A DNA stretch of 35,557 bases from Haloquadratum sp. (GTDB lineage Archaea; Halobacteriota; Halobacteria; Halobacteriales; Haloferacaceae). The stretch is from contig JAQCNF010000191.1 of the NCBI GenBank assembly GCA_028275165.1, positions 1-35,557 on the forward strand. The letters run 5' to 3'. The translations under genes and the position numbers were made by a program. The notes below the pieces were generated by a model. It ran no database searches, had not been told where the DNA came from, and saw nothing but the letters and a program-made list of their open reading frames with translations. Shown in pieces: positions 1 through 8,980 of this stretch (its first letter is position 1; each line of letters opens with the position of its first letter).

Positions 1-2
1 TC

Positions 3-3000
3 ATCGTCGCGTCAAGCTATCAAGCAACCGCTAAATCGGTCAGTATTGAATTCAATCAAACTGCATACACTGACAGTGGAACAGTTCAACTAAATGTCAC
101 CGACCCGGGTCTCTCCGTCGGTGAGTCCTACATACTAAATATAGAATCGGACTCTGAACCTGTGCAGTTGATCAATGGAGAAAGGCCCTCGATAGGCATC
201 ACATTATATCAAACAAATCATCCGGTCCAAGATAACAATAACGATAGAAAATTAAAAAAAGATGACTTAGTTGTACAAAATAATGACATAATAAATTTCA
301 CCCGGAATGAAAGTGGGAAAGGGTATATTGAATTTGATTCATCCAGCGGACTACTGACGGCAATCGACTACAAGGCAGGTGAGAGTATTGTTATTAATCA
401 CGTTGAGAATAATAAATTCACAGGAACAATCTCACTTAATGATGCTAATTCAGCTGGTGTCCTGAATGTATCAGATGGTGATACGATTACCACGACATAT
501 ACTTCCTCGACTGGGAAATCAATAACTCGCACAGTCACCGTGGACAATAGTTACACGCCACCGACACCAACGCCAACGCCAACACCAACGGCGACACCGA
601 CACCAACGCCAACGGCGACACCGACACCAACGCCAACGGCGACACCGACACCGACATCAACCCCGTCGCGTTCCCCATCTACCGGTTCCAGCAAGTCTAC
701 ACCGAGACCACCGCCACTCACCCATGGTGAGGCTGTCAGCTACGATGCCACTGGACTGGGGTATGATGTCACACACCCAGCTAATATTATTGAGCTGATT
801 TTTTCTGCGCCGGTGGTGAGCGCACGCGACAGTGAGCCAATCCAGCTTGGGAGTGATCTCAGTGTTATAACTGAAAATAAAGACATAACGGATCAGTATG
901 TGTTGGATGCTGCCGGCGACGCGACTGGTCGTATTCGATTATCTACACACAGAGAAATAGCTGCTAATGAGACACCGCGACTCCAATTTTCAACAGCATT
1001 GATCGGAGGTGATAGGCAAGCAGATCCGAACTCTGTCGATATCGCAACAACGGTTGAAACGGTCGATCTGTCAACTCCTCTCACTACCACCCGGAACACG
1101 ACACTTGGTGTGATCATTGATGAACCGATTTCTGAGACTAACTTTACCGTTGAAATACTGGACGATTCAGCCGAAAAAGCCTTACAGGTCGTTGAGGCCA
1201 ATGCACACACCAGGATTGTCGCTATTAGCACAGATTCGCTCACTCAGGATACATATCGTCTCCGTATCTCATCATCGAGAGGGGTGACCCACGTACAGGA
1301 TCTTCATGTTGATCAGCTGAACCTCAGTGTCAGCCCGGCCGTGACAACGTCTCAACTCGGTGATGATATCCCGCTCACTATTGCGACCAACGCCAAAGCG
1401 CGAGTGGTTGAGCTCAAGTTAGTCTCCGATGCAAACACTGTCGCAAAAAAAACTCTCACACTGGATGCGAACGGATCTGGACAGACAGTATTTGAGGCAT
1501 CCGTGATCAGTAAGCCGGGAACATATGAAATCCAGATTCAAGATAGCTTAAGCGGCGTCTCTGGCCCCCCAGCACAGGTTTCAGTACGGCCATTAATATC
1601 TACGAGCGTCAGCGTTCAATCAGTGACTGAGTCGATTGAATGGGGTGAGCCTCTATCTGTTCGTCTCCAAACTGCTCCGGGAGACACCACGAGTATGTAT
1701 TTCGGTGATATTGATACAGCAATCTTTGGGAGTCTCACAGTTCGCGACACTGATGAAGACGAGATGGTCGTCGTTGATATCGACACAAGGGAGGGGTATC
1801 ATGCTGCTGCTCAGCGCGACTCTACGTCAGTCACTACTCTCGATGTTGATACCGGTAATGACTCTGTTCGCGCTGGCAATATTCGTGTCAAAAACGGTCA
1901 TGGACTCACGACACAACAAGTTCCCATTCATCTTGGAACTGAGACCTCAACGCCAAATGCCTCCATGGAAATTCAATCACCAACAGCCGCAATTAAAGAC
2001 GTCTGGCGAGCACCTGCCGGGACTACTTTTCCCACCCATCAAGCCGTAGCCACTGCGGTCGAAGCAGGGGAACTCTATTCATCAACGACTATCGCCAGTC
2101 ACGACACGATTATTTACCGTATTGAGCTGGCTGGCTTGGCTTATGACCTGAACGAGGAGCCGCTTGCAATCGACACATTCCGGAATTTAACTGACCCGCA
2201 CGGTAATACGACTCATCGCTTTTCTGTACAGCTCCAGTCAGCATCACAACCGCCAATCGACCTTTCACCACAGTGGGTTATCCCAATCACGGGAACAGAT
2301 ATGTATTACGTGGGGCTCAGGGCACCGCTCATCCCGAGCGCGTCTGAGCCAATCACTGCCATTCGTCGAGGCACTGCCTCTCATCGATTCTATCGTCTCG
2401 CCCAGCTAGATAGGGCGAGTGCGCAACTGGATGGAAAGCAACCGCAGCTTTCTGCGGTGGCGACGATTCAAGCGGCGAACGAGTCAGTATCTAACGCGAC
2501 TGTCAAGACAACGATCACGCCGAGACGATTTGAATTTGCAAATGAAACCTATCGGCTGTCACCCAATTCAGACCAGCAGTTACATGGAACGACATCTGTG
2601 TCACCTGGGTCACCGCTGACAATACTTATTCGACCAAGCAATAGTAGTCCCAGTGAATCATCGCATCAATACACGACGGTCGTCGACCGCTCTGGCTCGT
2701 GGATAGTGAGTGCGAATCTCTCCGCGGTGGAGACAGGAACCAACTTTACAGCTTCAATTCATGACTCGTTACTGAATGAAACAATCCGAGCGACAACAGC
2801 AACGGCCGCTATTGTTGAGCCGTATTCATCGGATTCTGGGTCTGGGTCCCGACCCAGATCAGGTTCAGGCCAATTCAAGATAGATACTACAGTTGATAGG
2901 ATAGTTGATACGATTAATGATCTGAATCCAACAGACGTGTTTCCAGACATTCTCACCGACGCTCGCAAAGCTTTGCCGGTCTTTTCGGACGAATCCTCAG

Positions 3001-3164
3001 GCGGACTCACTGAGGATAAGAATCTACCGACTGGGGGAACTGACCCAATAAATGTCGGCGATAAAATGAATCAGTTTGATATCAGCAAATACCTCCGCAA
3101 AGATGTTATCATGATTTCCTGTATACTTGTGACTGCATATGTGATGCTCACGCGATGGCTATAG
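3..3164 (+). CDS. Large cell-surface protein, 5' end outside window
   Basis: The frame is open from the first complete codon of the window, so the protein starts upstream and at least 1053 residues are seen. The visible part has beta-rich Ig-like segments, a Pro/Thr-rich stalk of about 40 residues encoded near 556-680, a long extracellular-type region with many N-x-S/T sequons, and a hydrophobic C-terminal segment of about 19 residues (VIMISCILVTAYVMLTRWL) preceded by a Lys/Arg pair. This is the layout of a secreted haloarchaeal surface protein or adhesin held by a C-terminal membrane helix. The signal peptide would lie outside the window. I see no catalytic motif and no PGF-type sorting signal. 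The exact role is unknown: adhesion, sheath or S-layer-associated functions are all possible. Domain assignment is by general appearance only. Confidence 0.8.
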   Translation: MVASSYQATAKSVSIEFNQTAYTDSGTVQLNVTDPGLSVGESYILNIESDSEPVQLINGERPSIGITLYQTNHPVQDNNNDRKLKKDDLVVQNNDIINFTRNESGKGYIEFDSSSGLLTAIDYKAGESIVINHVENNKFTGTISLNDANSAGVLNVSDGDTITTTYTSSTGKSITRTVTVDNSYTPPTPTPTPTPTATPTPTPTATPTPTPTATPTPTSTPSRSPSTGSSKSTPRPPPLTHGEAVSYDATGLGYDVTHPANIIELIFSAPVVSARDSEPIQLGSDLSVITENKDITDQYVLDAAGDATGRIRLSTHREIAANETPRLQFSTALIGGDRQADPNSVDIATTVETVDLSTPLTTTRNTTLGVIIDEPISETNFTVEILDDSAEKALQVVEANAHTRIVAISTDSLTQDTYRLRISSSRGVTHVQDLHVDQLNLSVSPAVTTSQLGDDIPLTIATNAKARVVELKLVSDANTVAKKTLTLDANGSGQTVFEASVISKPGTYEIQIQDSLSGVSGPPAQVSVRPLISTSVSVQSVTESIEWGEPLSVRLQTAPGDTTSMYFGDIDTAIFGSLTVRDTDEDEMVVVDIDTREGYHAAAQRDSTSVTTLDVDTGNDSVRAGNIRVKNGHGLTTQQVPIHLGTETSTPNASMEIQSPTAAIKDVWRAPAGTTFPTHQAVATAVEAGELYSSTTIASHDTIIYRIELAGLAYDLNEEPLAIDTFRNLTDPHGNTTHRFSVQLQSASQPPIDLSPQWVIPITGTDMYYVGLRAPLIPSASEPITAIRRGTASHRFYRLAQLDRASAQLDGKQPQLSAVATIQAANESVSNATVKTTITPRRFEFANETYRLSPNSDQQLHGTTSVSPGSPLTILIRPSNSSPSESSHQYTTVVDRSGSWIVSANLSAVETGTNFTASIHDSLLNETIRATTATAAIVEPYSSDSGSGSRPRSGSGQFKIDTTVDRIVDTINDLNPTDVFPDILTDARKALPVFSDESSGGLTEDKNLPTGGTDPINVGDKMNQFDISKYLRKDVIMISCILVTAYVMLTRWL
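556..665 (+). repeat. Pro-Thr stalk with 24-bp tandem repeat
   Basis: A 24-bp unit (accaacgccaacggcgacaccgac in two halves of 12) is present in two full and flanking partial copies and encodes a TPTPTPTA-like octapeptide. It lies in frame within the surface-protein gene and forms a likely rigid, O-glycosylatable spacer between the N-terminal Ig-like region and the main ectodomain. Tandem identity at the DNA level suggests recent slippage expansion. Confidence 0.85.
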
Positions 3165-3221
3165 CCGGCATATGGCAAGAAACTGCGCGTCGTAACGCCT
3201 AAGAACCGAAGCTTCTTTGTG

Positions 3222-3230
3222 GTTTATAAT
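3222..3230 (+). promoter_or_regulatory. TATA-like box of HD phosphohydrolase gene
   Basis: The sequence gtttataat resembles an archaeal TATA box. Start of transcription would fall near 3252, giving a leader of about 40 nt that contains the Shine-Dalgarno-like GGAGGT at 3281-3286. Confidence 0.5.
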
Positions 3231-3280
3231 GAAACAGAATGATTTTGTCTCCTCTGCAGATATCACATATCTGAGACGAT

Positions 3281-3286
3281 GGAGGT
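3281..3286 (+). promoter_or_regulatory. Shine-Dalgarno site deciding a GTG start
   Basis: GGAGGT lies six bases before the GTG at 3293. It supports that start over the out-of-frame ATG at 3279, and is notable because haloarchaeal genes are often leaderless. Confidence 0.7.
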
Positions 3287-3292
3287 TGACCT

Positions 3293-3976
3293 GTGGGCGT
3301 TGAGATTAAAGAATCAGGCGTTTCCGAGGAAGAGTTCGAACAGATGGAACAGTTTGTTCATGATTATCTGCAGGCAAGTATTGAAGGAGCAGGCGATGGC
3401 GGCCGAATGCGCTGGTATCCATGGCACAGTGCTGACTATCGATTCAACCATATTCGTAATGTTGTTGCGCTCTCCGAGGAGATTGCAACCAGTGAGGGCG
3501 CAGACTTGGACGTCGTTAGAGTCGCAGCCCTATTCCATGATATCGCCAAACTTGAAGCACCACAAGAAGAGCATGCCGCAGAGGGTGCACGTATTGCAAG
3601 AGAGTATCTTGAGCGCGGTGACTTTCCACCGTCATTCATCGATCAGGTGTGTCAATCAGTGACTGATCACTCCTACCAGGGACCCCTGAGCGACGTCTCG
3701 CTCGAAACACGGTCATTGGTTGAGGCTGACTTACTCGATAAGATTGGCGCCAATGGCACAGCACTCATTCTGCTCCGAATGGGGTATGAATCGCGCTCAC
3801 ATATGGACTCTGCTGAGATGGTTAATCGTGTTTTTGAGCGCGGTCAGGAGGCCGCAGATCGCGTTGTCTCGGATACCGCAGAGTCAATCGCCTACAAACG
3901 GTTACAGCGAGTCAAATGGTTTCAAGAATGGCTTGAAGCAGAGGTGTCGGCTATAGACATGACAGACTCTCTGTAA
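3293..3976 (+). CDS. HD domain phosphohydrolase
   Basis: A 227-residue soluble protein with the metal ligands of the HD superfamily in order: H53 in FNHIRNV, H82-D83 in LFHDIAK, H126 in TDHSY and a late Asp in EADLLDKIG (about residue 148). This spacing matches small YedJ/YpgQ-type HD hydrolases, which act on phosphate esters or nucleotides with a divalent metal; the substrate cannot be read from the sequence. The GTG start is supported by GGAGGT six bases upstream and a TATA-like box near 3226. The gene stands alone between the surface protein and the oppositely oriented glutamate synthase gene. Function as a generic HD hydrolase is secure, the physiological role is not. Confidence 0.88.
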   Translation: MGVEIKESGVSEEEFEQMEQFVHDYLQASIEGAGDGGRMRWYPWHSADYRFNHIRNVVALSEEIATSEGADLDVVRVAALFHDIAKLEAPQEEHAAEGARIAREYLERGDFPPSFIDQVCQSVTDHSYQGPLSDVSLETRSLVEADLLDKIGANGTALILLRMGYESRSHMDSAEMVNRVFERGQEAADRVVSDTAESIAYKRLQRVKWFQEWLEAEVSAIDMTDSL

Positions 3977-4267
3977 CACGTGAACCGCCTCGGTGTCAAG
4001 TAGTTCAAGAGAGCAGACCACTCTCATTATCACAGAGGATCACCGAGCTTCTGTCGGAGTCCGAGGCACTTGCCTGGTTAATATGTCGACTAGCTCGGAG
4101 TGGGTTCCAAAGGATGAGTGTCGATAATTCTCGATACCAGTGAGATTGAAACTGCAGAGTGTCTACCAGGTCGGACTGTGATCTGGCCGATGACGCAAAG
4201 AACAGGAAGCGCCGACCAACAGTGATCAAAACGACACCGGGATTAGAAAAACTCGACGTGTGAGTGA

Positions 4268-7200
4268 TTAATCGTCGCTTGTTTGAGCGACTGCATCGCT
4301 ATCATCAATCGTAGCCGATACACCAGCAGCAGGCGGCAATTCGTTTCGAACGTCATCGCGTGCTCGTTCCTCGATCACCTCTGCATATGCATCTGGCATA
4401 ATCTTCACGAAGTCAGATACAACATCTGACCACTCCTCTAAGAGCTCGTCTGCTCGCGAGCTTTCAGTATATGCCGCATGATTTTTTACCAACCGCCTGA
4501 TCATCGGGAGATCCTTGTCAGACAGTTCGTGCTCGACACCGACCATCTCTCGGTTAACGTCCTCAGTAAATGTGTCATCTGGATCGTAGACATAGGCAAT
4601 TCCACCAGACATACCAGCGGCAAAGTTGCGACCCGTTTCACCCAGAACAACAACAACTCCGCCAGTCATGTATTCACACCCATGGTCGCCGATTCCTTCA
4701 ACGACTGCTTTCGCACCAGAGTTACGCACAGCAAATCGTTCACCAGCGATCCCATTGACGTACATTTCTCCTTGAGTGGCTCCGTAGAGGGCGACATTTC
4801 CAATCAGGACATTTTCTGATGGTTCGTATGCAGCCGTGTCTGGCGTTTCAATGACGAGTCGCCCTCCAGAGAGACCCTTTCCAGCGTAATCGTTCGCTGC
4901 CCCAGTGAGATGCATCGTCACCCCATGCGCGAGGAAAGCGCCGAATGACTGCCCGGCAATCCCATTGAAACTACAATGAATCGTATTATCCGGGAGCCCT
5001 GCATTGCCATGTGCCTTCGAAATCCGATTTGACAGCATTGCGCCTACAGATCGATGAATATTGCTAATCTCACGCGTGAGCGCGACTGGTTCGCCCGACT
5101 GGAGAGCTGGTTCTGCACGCTCTATCAACTCATGATCCAGATGCGTGTCGATATCATGATGTGATTGTCCTTCTGTCCGATAACGAGCGCCACCGGCTGG
5201 CTCTGCGATGACATCTGAAAGGTCAAGATGTCGTGCCTTCTCGTGGTCCGTTTCATGCTGTTCCAAGAGCGATGGACGACCAATCATCTCATCGAGTGTT
5301 TTGAAGCCCAATGAAGCCATGATCTCTCGCAACTCCTGTGCGATAAACGTCATATAGTTGATGACATGCTCTGGTTGACCAGGGAACCGGTTTCGGAGTT
5401 TTTCACGCTGTGTCGCGACGCCCACCGGACACGTATTCGACTGACACTGGCGGGCCATCACACATCCCGAGGTAACTAGTGAAGCCGTACCAAACACGTA
5501 TTCCTCACCGCCAAGTAAGGCTGCGACAGCAACGTCACGACCGGTCTTCATTCCCCCATCGACTGAGACTCGAATACGTGAGCGTAAGTTCGTCGCGCGT
5601 AACATTTGGTTCGCCTCAGCAAGGCCCAATTCCCACGGAAGACCTGCATTCTTGATTGACGTCTTTGGGGAGGCACCAGTCCCACCACTATGTCCAGCGA
5701 TATGCACTACGTCAGCATTTGCTTTCGAGACCCCAGCAGCAATCGTTCCGATCCCAGCCTCTGAGACGAGTTTGACATTGATATCTGCCTCAGGATTTGC
5801 CGTCTTCAGGTCGTGGATAAGCTGTTTGAGGTCCTCAATCGAGTAGATATCGTGTAATGGTGGTGGTGAAATAAGCCCGACTCCCGGTGTTGAGAACCGG
5901 ACGTGCGCAATCATCTCATTTACCTTTCTTCCAGGAAGGTGACCTCCTTCACCAGGCTTCGCTCCCTGTGCCATCTTGATCTGTATTTCCTCAGCATTCG
6001 TCAGATATTCAGAGGTAACACCGAACCGGCCAGACGCGACCTGTTTTACCTTGCACTCTTTTTCGGTTCCGAAGCGCTCTGGGGGCTCACCACCTTCGCC
6101 CGTATTTGACTTTGCTCCCAGTCGGTTCATTGCGATTGAGTTATTCTCGTGGGCCTCAGGGGAGAGACTCCCGAGTGACATCGCCGCAGTTGAGAACCGC
6201 GTCACTATCTCTTCGACTGGTTCGACCTCTTCAACAGGTATCGATTCACGACCATCCGAGAATGAAAGTAGACCGCGAAGAGTCTGTAATTCTTCGGATT
6301 GGTCATTAATCAACGAAGCGAACTCCTTGTACTTCTCATAATCACCAGCTCTCACCGCCTGCTGAAGTGTTCCAACTGTTTCGGGATTCCACTGGTGGTG
6401 CATTCCATCGGATCGGTGCTCATACTCACCTTGACGTTCGAGTTCTGGGTCGCTCCCATACCCAACAGCATGACGCGTGCGAGCATCTTCTTCGATAACG
6501 TCAATTCCAATCCCTTCTGTACGAATCTCTGTACCCTCAAAGTACTCTGCGACGAACGAAGAATCCAGACCAACCGCTTCAAATATCTGGGCACCTTGAT
6601 ATGATTCGACTGTCGAAATCCCCATCTTCGCCATCGTCTTGAGCAACCCATCCTCCAGGGCCTTCTTGTAGGCGGCAATGGCTTCTTCTTCGTTTGCACC
6701 GTCTGGCCCAGCAACGACATCAGCAATCGTTTGATACGCAAGGTATGGGTTCACCGCATCAGCACCGTATCCGACAAGCGTTGCGATGTGGTGAACTGCT
6801 CGAGGGTCGGCCGATTCAATGACTAATCCAGCCTGATTGCGGAGACCACTCCGGACTAAGTCATGGTGGACAGCACCGGTGACTAACAGACTTGGAATCG
6901 GAATTCGCTCATGTCCAACGTGTTGGTCGGAGAGCACGATTACTTCTGCCCCCTCGTTAATTGCATCTCGTGCTTCTGACCGAACCCGCTCAATAGCCTC
7001 CTCCATCGGTGTCTCCGGAGAGTACGTAATATCAACGACCGCCGAACTCATGAAGTCAGACTCAGTCGAGCCGAGATCTCTGATCGAGCGAAGCTGTGGG
7101 TCGGTGAGAACAGGCGAATCTAACACGAGTTGCCTCGCATGTTCTGCTGTTTCATCCAGTAGATTTTGTTGTGCTCCAACACGAGATTCAAGCGAGGTGA

Positions 7201-8818
7201 CTAGCTCTTCTCGAATATAATCCAGTGGTGGATTTGTCACCTGAGCGAACAGTTGTTTGAAGTACGTGAACAGAGGTCGGTTGAAGTCAGAGAGCACCGA
7301 GAGGGGTGTATCATCACCCATCGACCCAACTGGATCTTTGCCATCTTCTGCCATCGGCTCAATTAGGTGATTGATCTGATCGTGAGTATAGCCGAACGCA
7401 GCTTGCGCAGCTCGAAGATGTTCGATATCGTTCTGAGGTGCACACGAATCTGACTGGCACACTTCTTCAAGATGGTGTTGTTCATCCTCCACCCATTCGG
7501 TGTACTTTTCATCGGTCAGTGAATCGAACACCTCATCATCTGGGATCACACGCCCTTCTGCTGGGTCAGCAACGAATAATTGGCCTGGTTTGAGTCGGCC
7601 ACGTTCACGAATTTCACTCGGATCGGGGTCAAGTGCGCCAACCTCACTTGCCATGATGAGTGTATTATCAGTCGTGATATCATACCGACACGGGCGAAGC
7701 CCATTTCGATCAAGCACAGCAGCAATACGGTCACCATCTGTCGCGGCGACCAGTGCAGGACCGTCCCACGGCTCAACCAACGATGCATGATAATCGTACC
7801 ACGCTTGACGTTGAGAATCCATCTGATCATCACCGCGGTACGCCTCGGGAATGAGCATCCGAAGCACGTGTGGCAATTCTCGGTCACTCTGTAGGAGTAG
7901 TTCGACGGCATTATCAACCGATGCCGTATCAGACTGGTCTGGATCGTTGATAACGGGCTTGATGGTCTCTAAATCATCACCAAACGCTGGATGTGACAGG
8001 TCAGTCTCTCGTGACCGCATCCAGTTAATGTTTCCTTGAATGGTATTTATCTCGCCGTTATGAACGATGTGGCGGTATGGATGTGCTAAATGCCATGCAC
8101 CAAGCGTGTTCGTTGAAAACCGTGCATGAACGAGTGTGAGTGTCGACTTGACTCGCTCGTCATTCAATTCTGTGTAGTAGTCTGCAAGCTGTTCGCCTTT
8201 TAACAGTCCCTTGTAGACGACTGTCTGACGAGAGAGTGAGCAAATATAAAATCGTGCAGCCCCTGTTGAATCGAGCGTTGAAATCTCCTTTTCAGCTGCT
8301 CGTCGTGCAATGTAGAGAGTGCGGTCGAATTCATCATCATCTTCGATGGATTCTGTCGGTGCTACGAACGCTTGATACACATCAGGCTCAGACTCAACAG
8401 CTGTCGCCCCCAAATCACTGTTATCAGTTGGGACTGACCGCCACTCAAGAACTTCGAGATCATATGTTGAGAGAACTCGCTCAAAAATAGACATGAGTCC
8501 CTCTCTCGCCGCCTCGTCTCTTGGCATGAAGATTGATCCAACTGCATACTCATCCGGTAAGGAAACGTCTGTCACCGCTTCAAAGAACTCATCGGGACGT
8601 TGAATGACGAGACCAGCGCCATCTCCCGTATCCTCTTCCGCCCCTGTCGTACCCCGATGTTCGAGATTTTTGAGCAGCCTCAGTCCTTCAGTAACTGTTT
8701 CATGTGAGGCACCACCATCAAGATCAACAACACCGCCTACACCACAATTAGACCGGCTATCTTCCGGATCGGCCAGTCCGGTTGATGCCGATTCATTGTG
8801 TCCACGTGAATTGGTCAT
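4268..8818 (-). CDS. gltB: Glutamate synthase large subunit
   Basis: A 1516-residue GOGAT large subunit that makes glutamate from 2-oxoglutarate and the amide nitrogen of glutamine, in the cytoplasm. Domains in order: class II glutamine amidotransferase with Cys25 (SRSNCGVGG) and HRGTTGAEEDTGDGAG; the central region; the FMN-binding synthase domain (STPGVGLISPPPLHDIYS, HSGGTGASP); a 3Fe-4S site with three Cys in CVMARQCQSNTCP near residues 1118-1129; and the C-terminal glycine-rich beta helix. Length agrees with the family. The catalytic Cys is preceded by 24 residues, which suggests a propeptide removed on maturation. No NADPH-binding small subunit (gltD) is adjacent, so the electron donor may be ferredoxin or an unlinked subunit. 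A TATA-like box and a perfect inverted repeat lie upstream. A T-run on the minus strand (4247-4251) may help end the transcript. Confidence 0.97.
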   Translation of the reverse strand: MTNSRGHNESASTGLADPEDSRSNCGVGGVVDLDGGASHETVTEGLRLLKNLEHRGTTGAEEDTGDGAGLVIQRPDEFFEAVTDVSLPDEYAVGSIFMPRDEAAREGLMSIFERVLSTYDLEVLEWRSVPTDNSDLGATAVESEPDVYQAFVAPTESIEDDDEFDRTLYIARRAAEKEISTLDSTGAARFYICSLSRQTVVYKGLLKGEQLADYYTELNDERVKSTLTLVHARFSTNTLGAWHLAHPYRHIVHNGEINTIQGNINWMRSRETDLSHPAFGDDLETIKPVINDPDQSDTASVDNAVELLLQSDRELPHVLRMLIPEAYRGDDQMDSQRQAWYDYHASLVEPWDGPALVAATDGDRIAAVLDRNGLRPCRYDITTDNTLIMASEVGALDPDPSEIRERGRLKPGQLFVADPAEGRVIPDDEVFDSLTDEKYTEWVEDEQHHLEEVCQSDSCAPQNDIEHLRAAQAAFGYTHDQINHLIEPMAEDGKDPVGSMGDDTPLSVLSDFNRPLFTYFKQLFAQVTNPPLDYIREELVTSLESRVGAQQNLLDETAEHARQLVLDSPVLTDPQLRSIRDLGSTESDFMSSAVVDITYSPETPMEEAIERVRSEARDAINEGAEVIVLSDQHVGHERIPIPSLLVTGAVHHDLVRSGLRNQAGLVIESADPRAVHHIATLVGYGADAVNPYLAYQTIADVVAGPDGANEEEAIAAYKKALEDGLLKTMAKMGISTVESYQGAQIFEAVGLDSSFVAEYFEGTEIRTEGIGIDVIEEDARTRHAVGYGSDPELERQGEYEHRSDGMHHQWNPETVGTLQQAVRAGDYEKYKEFASLINDQSEELQTLRGLLSFSDGRESIPVEEVEPVEEIVTRFSTAAMSLGSLSPEAHENNSIAMNRLGAKSNTGEGGEPPERFGTEKECKVKQVASGRFGVTSEYLTNAEEIQIKMAQGAKPGEGGHLPGRKVNEMIAHVRFSTPGVGLISPPPLHDIYSIEDLKQLIHDLKTANPEADINVKLVSEAGIGTIAAGVSKANADVVHIAGHSGGTGASPKTSIKNAGLPWELGLAEANQMLRATNLRSRIRVSVDGGMKTGRDVAVAALLGGEEYVFGTASLVTSGCVMARQCQSNTCPVGVATQREKLRNRFPGQPEHVINYMTFIAQELREIMASLGFKTLDEMIGRPSLLEQHETDHEKARHLDLSDVIAEPAGGARYRTEGQSHHDIDTHLDHELIERAEPALQSGEPVALTREISNIHRSVGAMLSNRISKAHGNAGLPDNTIHCSFNGIAGQSFGAFLAHGVTMHLTGAANDYAGKGLSGGRLVIETPDTAAYEPSENVLIGNVALYGATQGEMYVNGIAGERFAVRNSGAKAVVEGIGDHGCEYMTGGVVVVLGETGRNFAAGMSGGIAYVYDPDDTFTEDVNREMVGVEHELSDKDLPMIRRLVKNHAAYTESSRADELLEEWSDVVSDFVKIMPDAYAEVIEERARDDVRNELPPAAGVSATIDDSDAVAQTSDD

Positions 8819-8880
8819 GTGTATGTGTTAGCGTGCCCCCTAAAGGGTCTTCTCCCTCATACGTAAGGGTAATTTGAGTG

Positions 8881-8888
8881 TATATAAG
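8881..8888 (-). promoter_or_regulatory. TATA-like box of gltB
   Basis: On the minus strand this reads CTTATATA, about 63 bases before the gltB start codon. It predicts a leader of about 40 nt. It is bordered directly by the inverted repeat at 8889-8913, which would cover the position of the TFB recognition element. Confidence 0.5.
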
Positions 8889-8913
8889 GACATATATATA
8901 CGTAATATATGTC
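8889..8913. promoter_or_regulatory. Perfect inverted repeat, likely operator of gltB
   Basis: Nine-base arms gacatatat (8889-8897) and atatatgtc (8905-8913) are exact reverse complements around a 7-base spacer atacgta. Position immediately upstream of the gltB TATA-like box suggests a binding site for a dimeric regulator. The regulator is not identifiable here; an Lrp-type or other HTH protein controlling nitrogen assimilation is a guess. Confidence 0.5.
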
Positions 8914-8980
8914 ATGGGCATAGTTCGACAGTAATCGAATAAAACTATCGACAATGAAGGATTATAATAGAGGCCGTATT

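Noticed and set aside
556-665. Tandem repeats that could be read as a CRISPR array
   Set aside because: The units are contiguous with no unique spacers, are in frame, and encode a Pro-Thr stalk.
3279-3292. ATG at 3279 as a start for the HD protein
   Set aside because: It is in a different frame; the GTG at 3293 has a Shine-Dalgarno site and the HD motifs.
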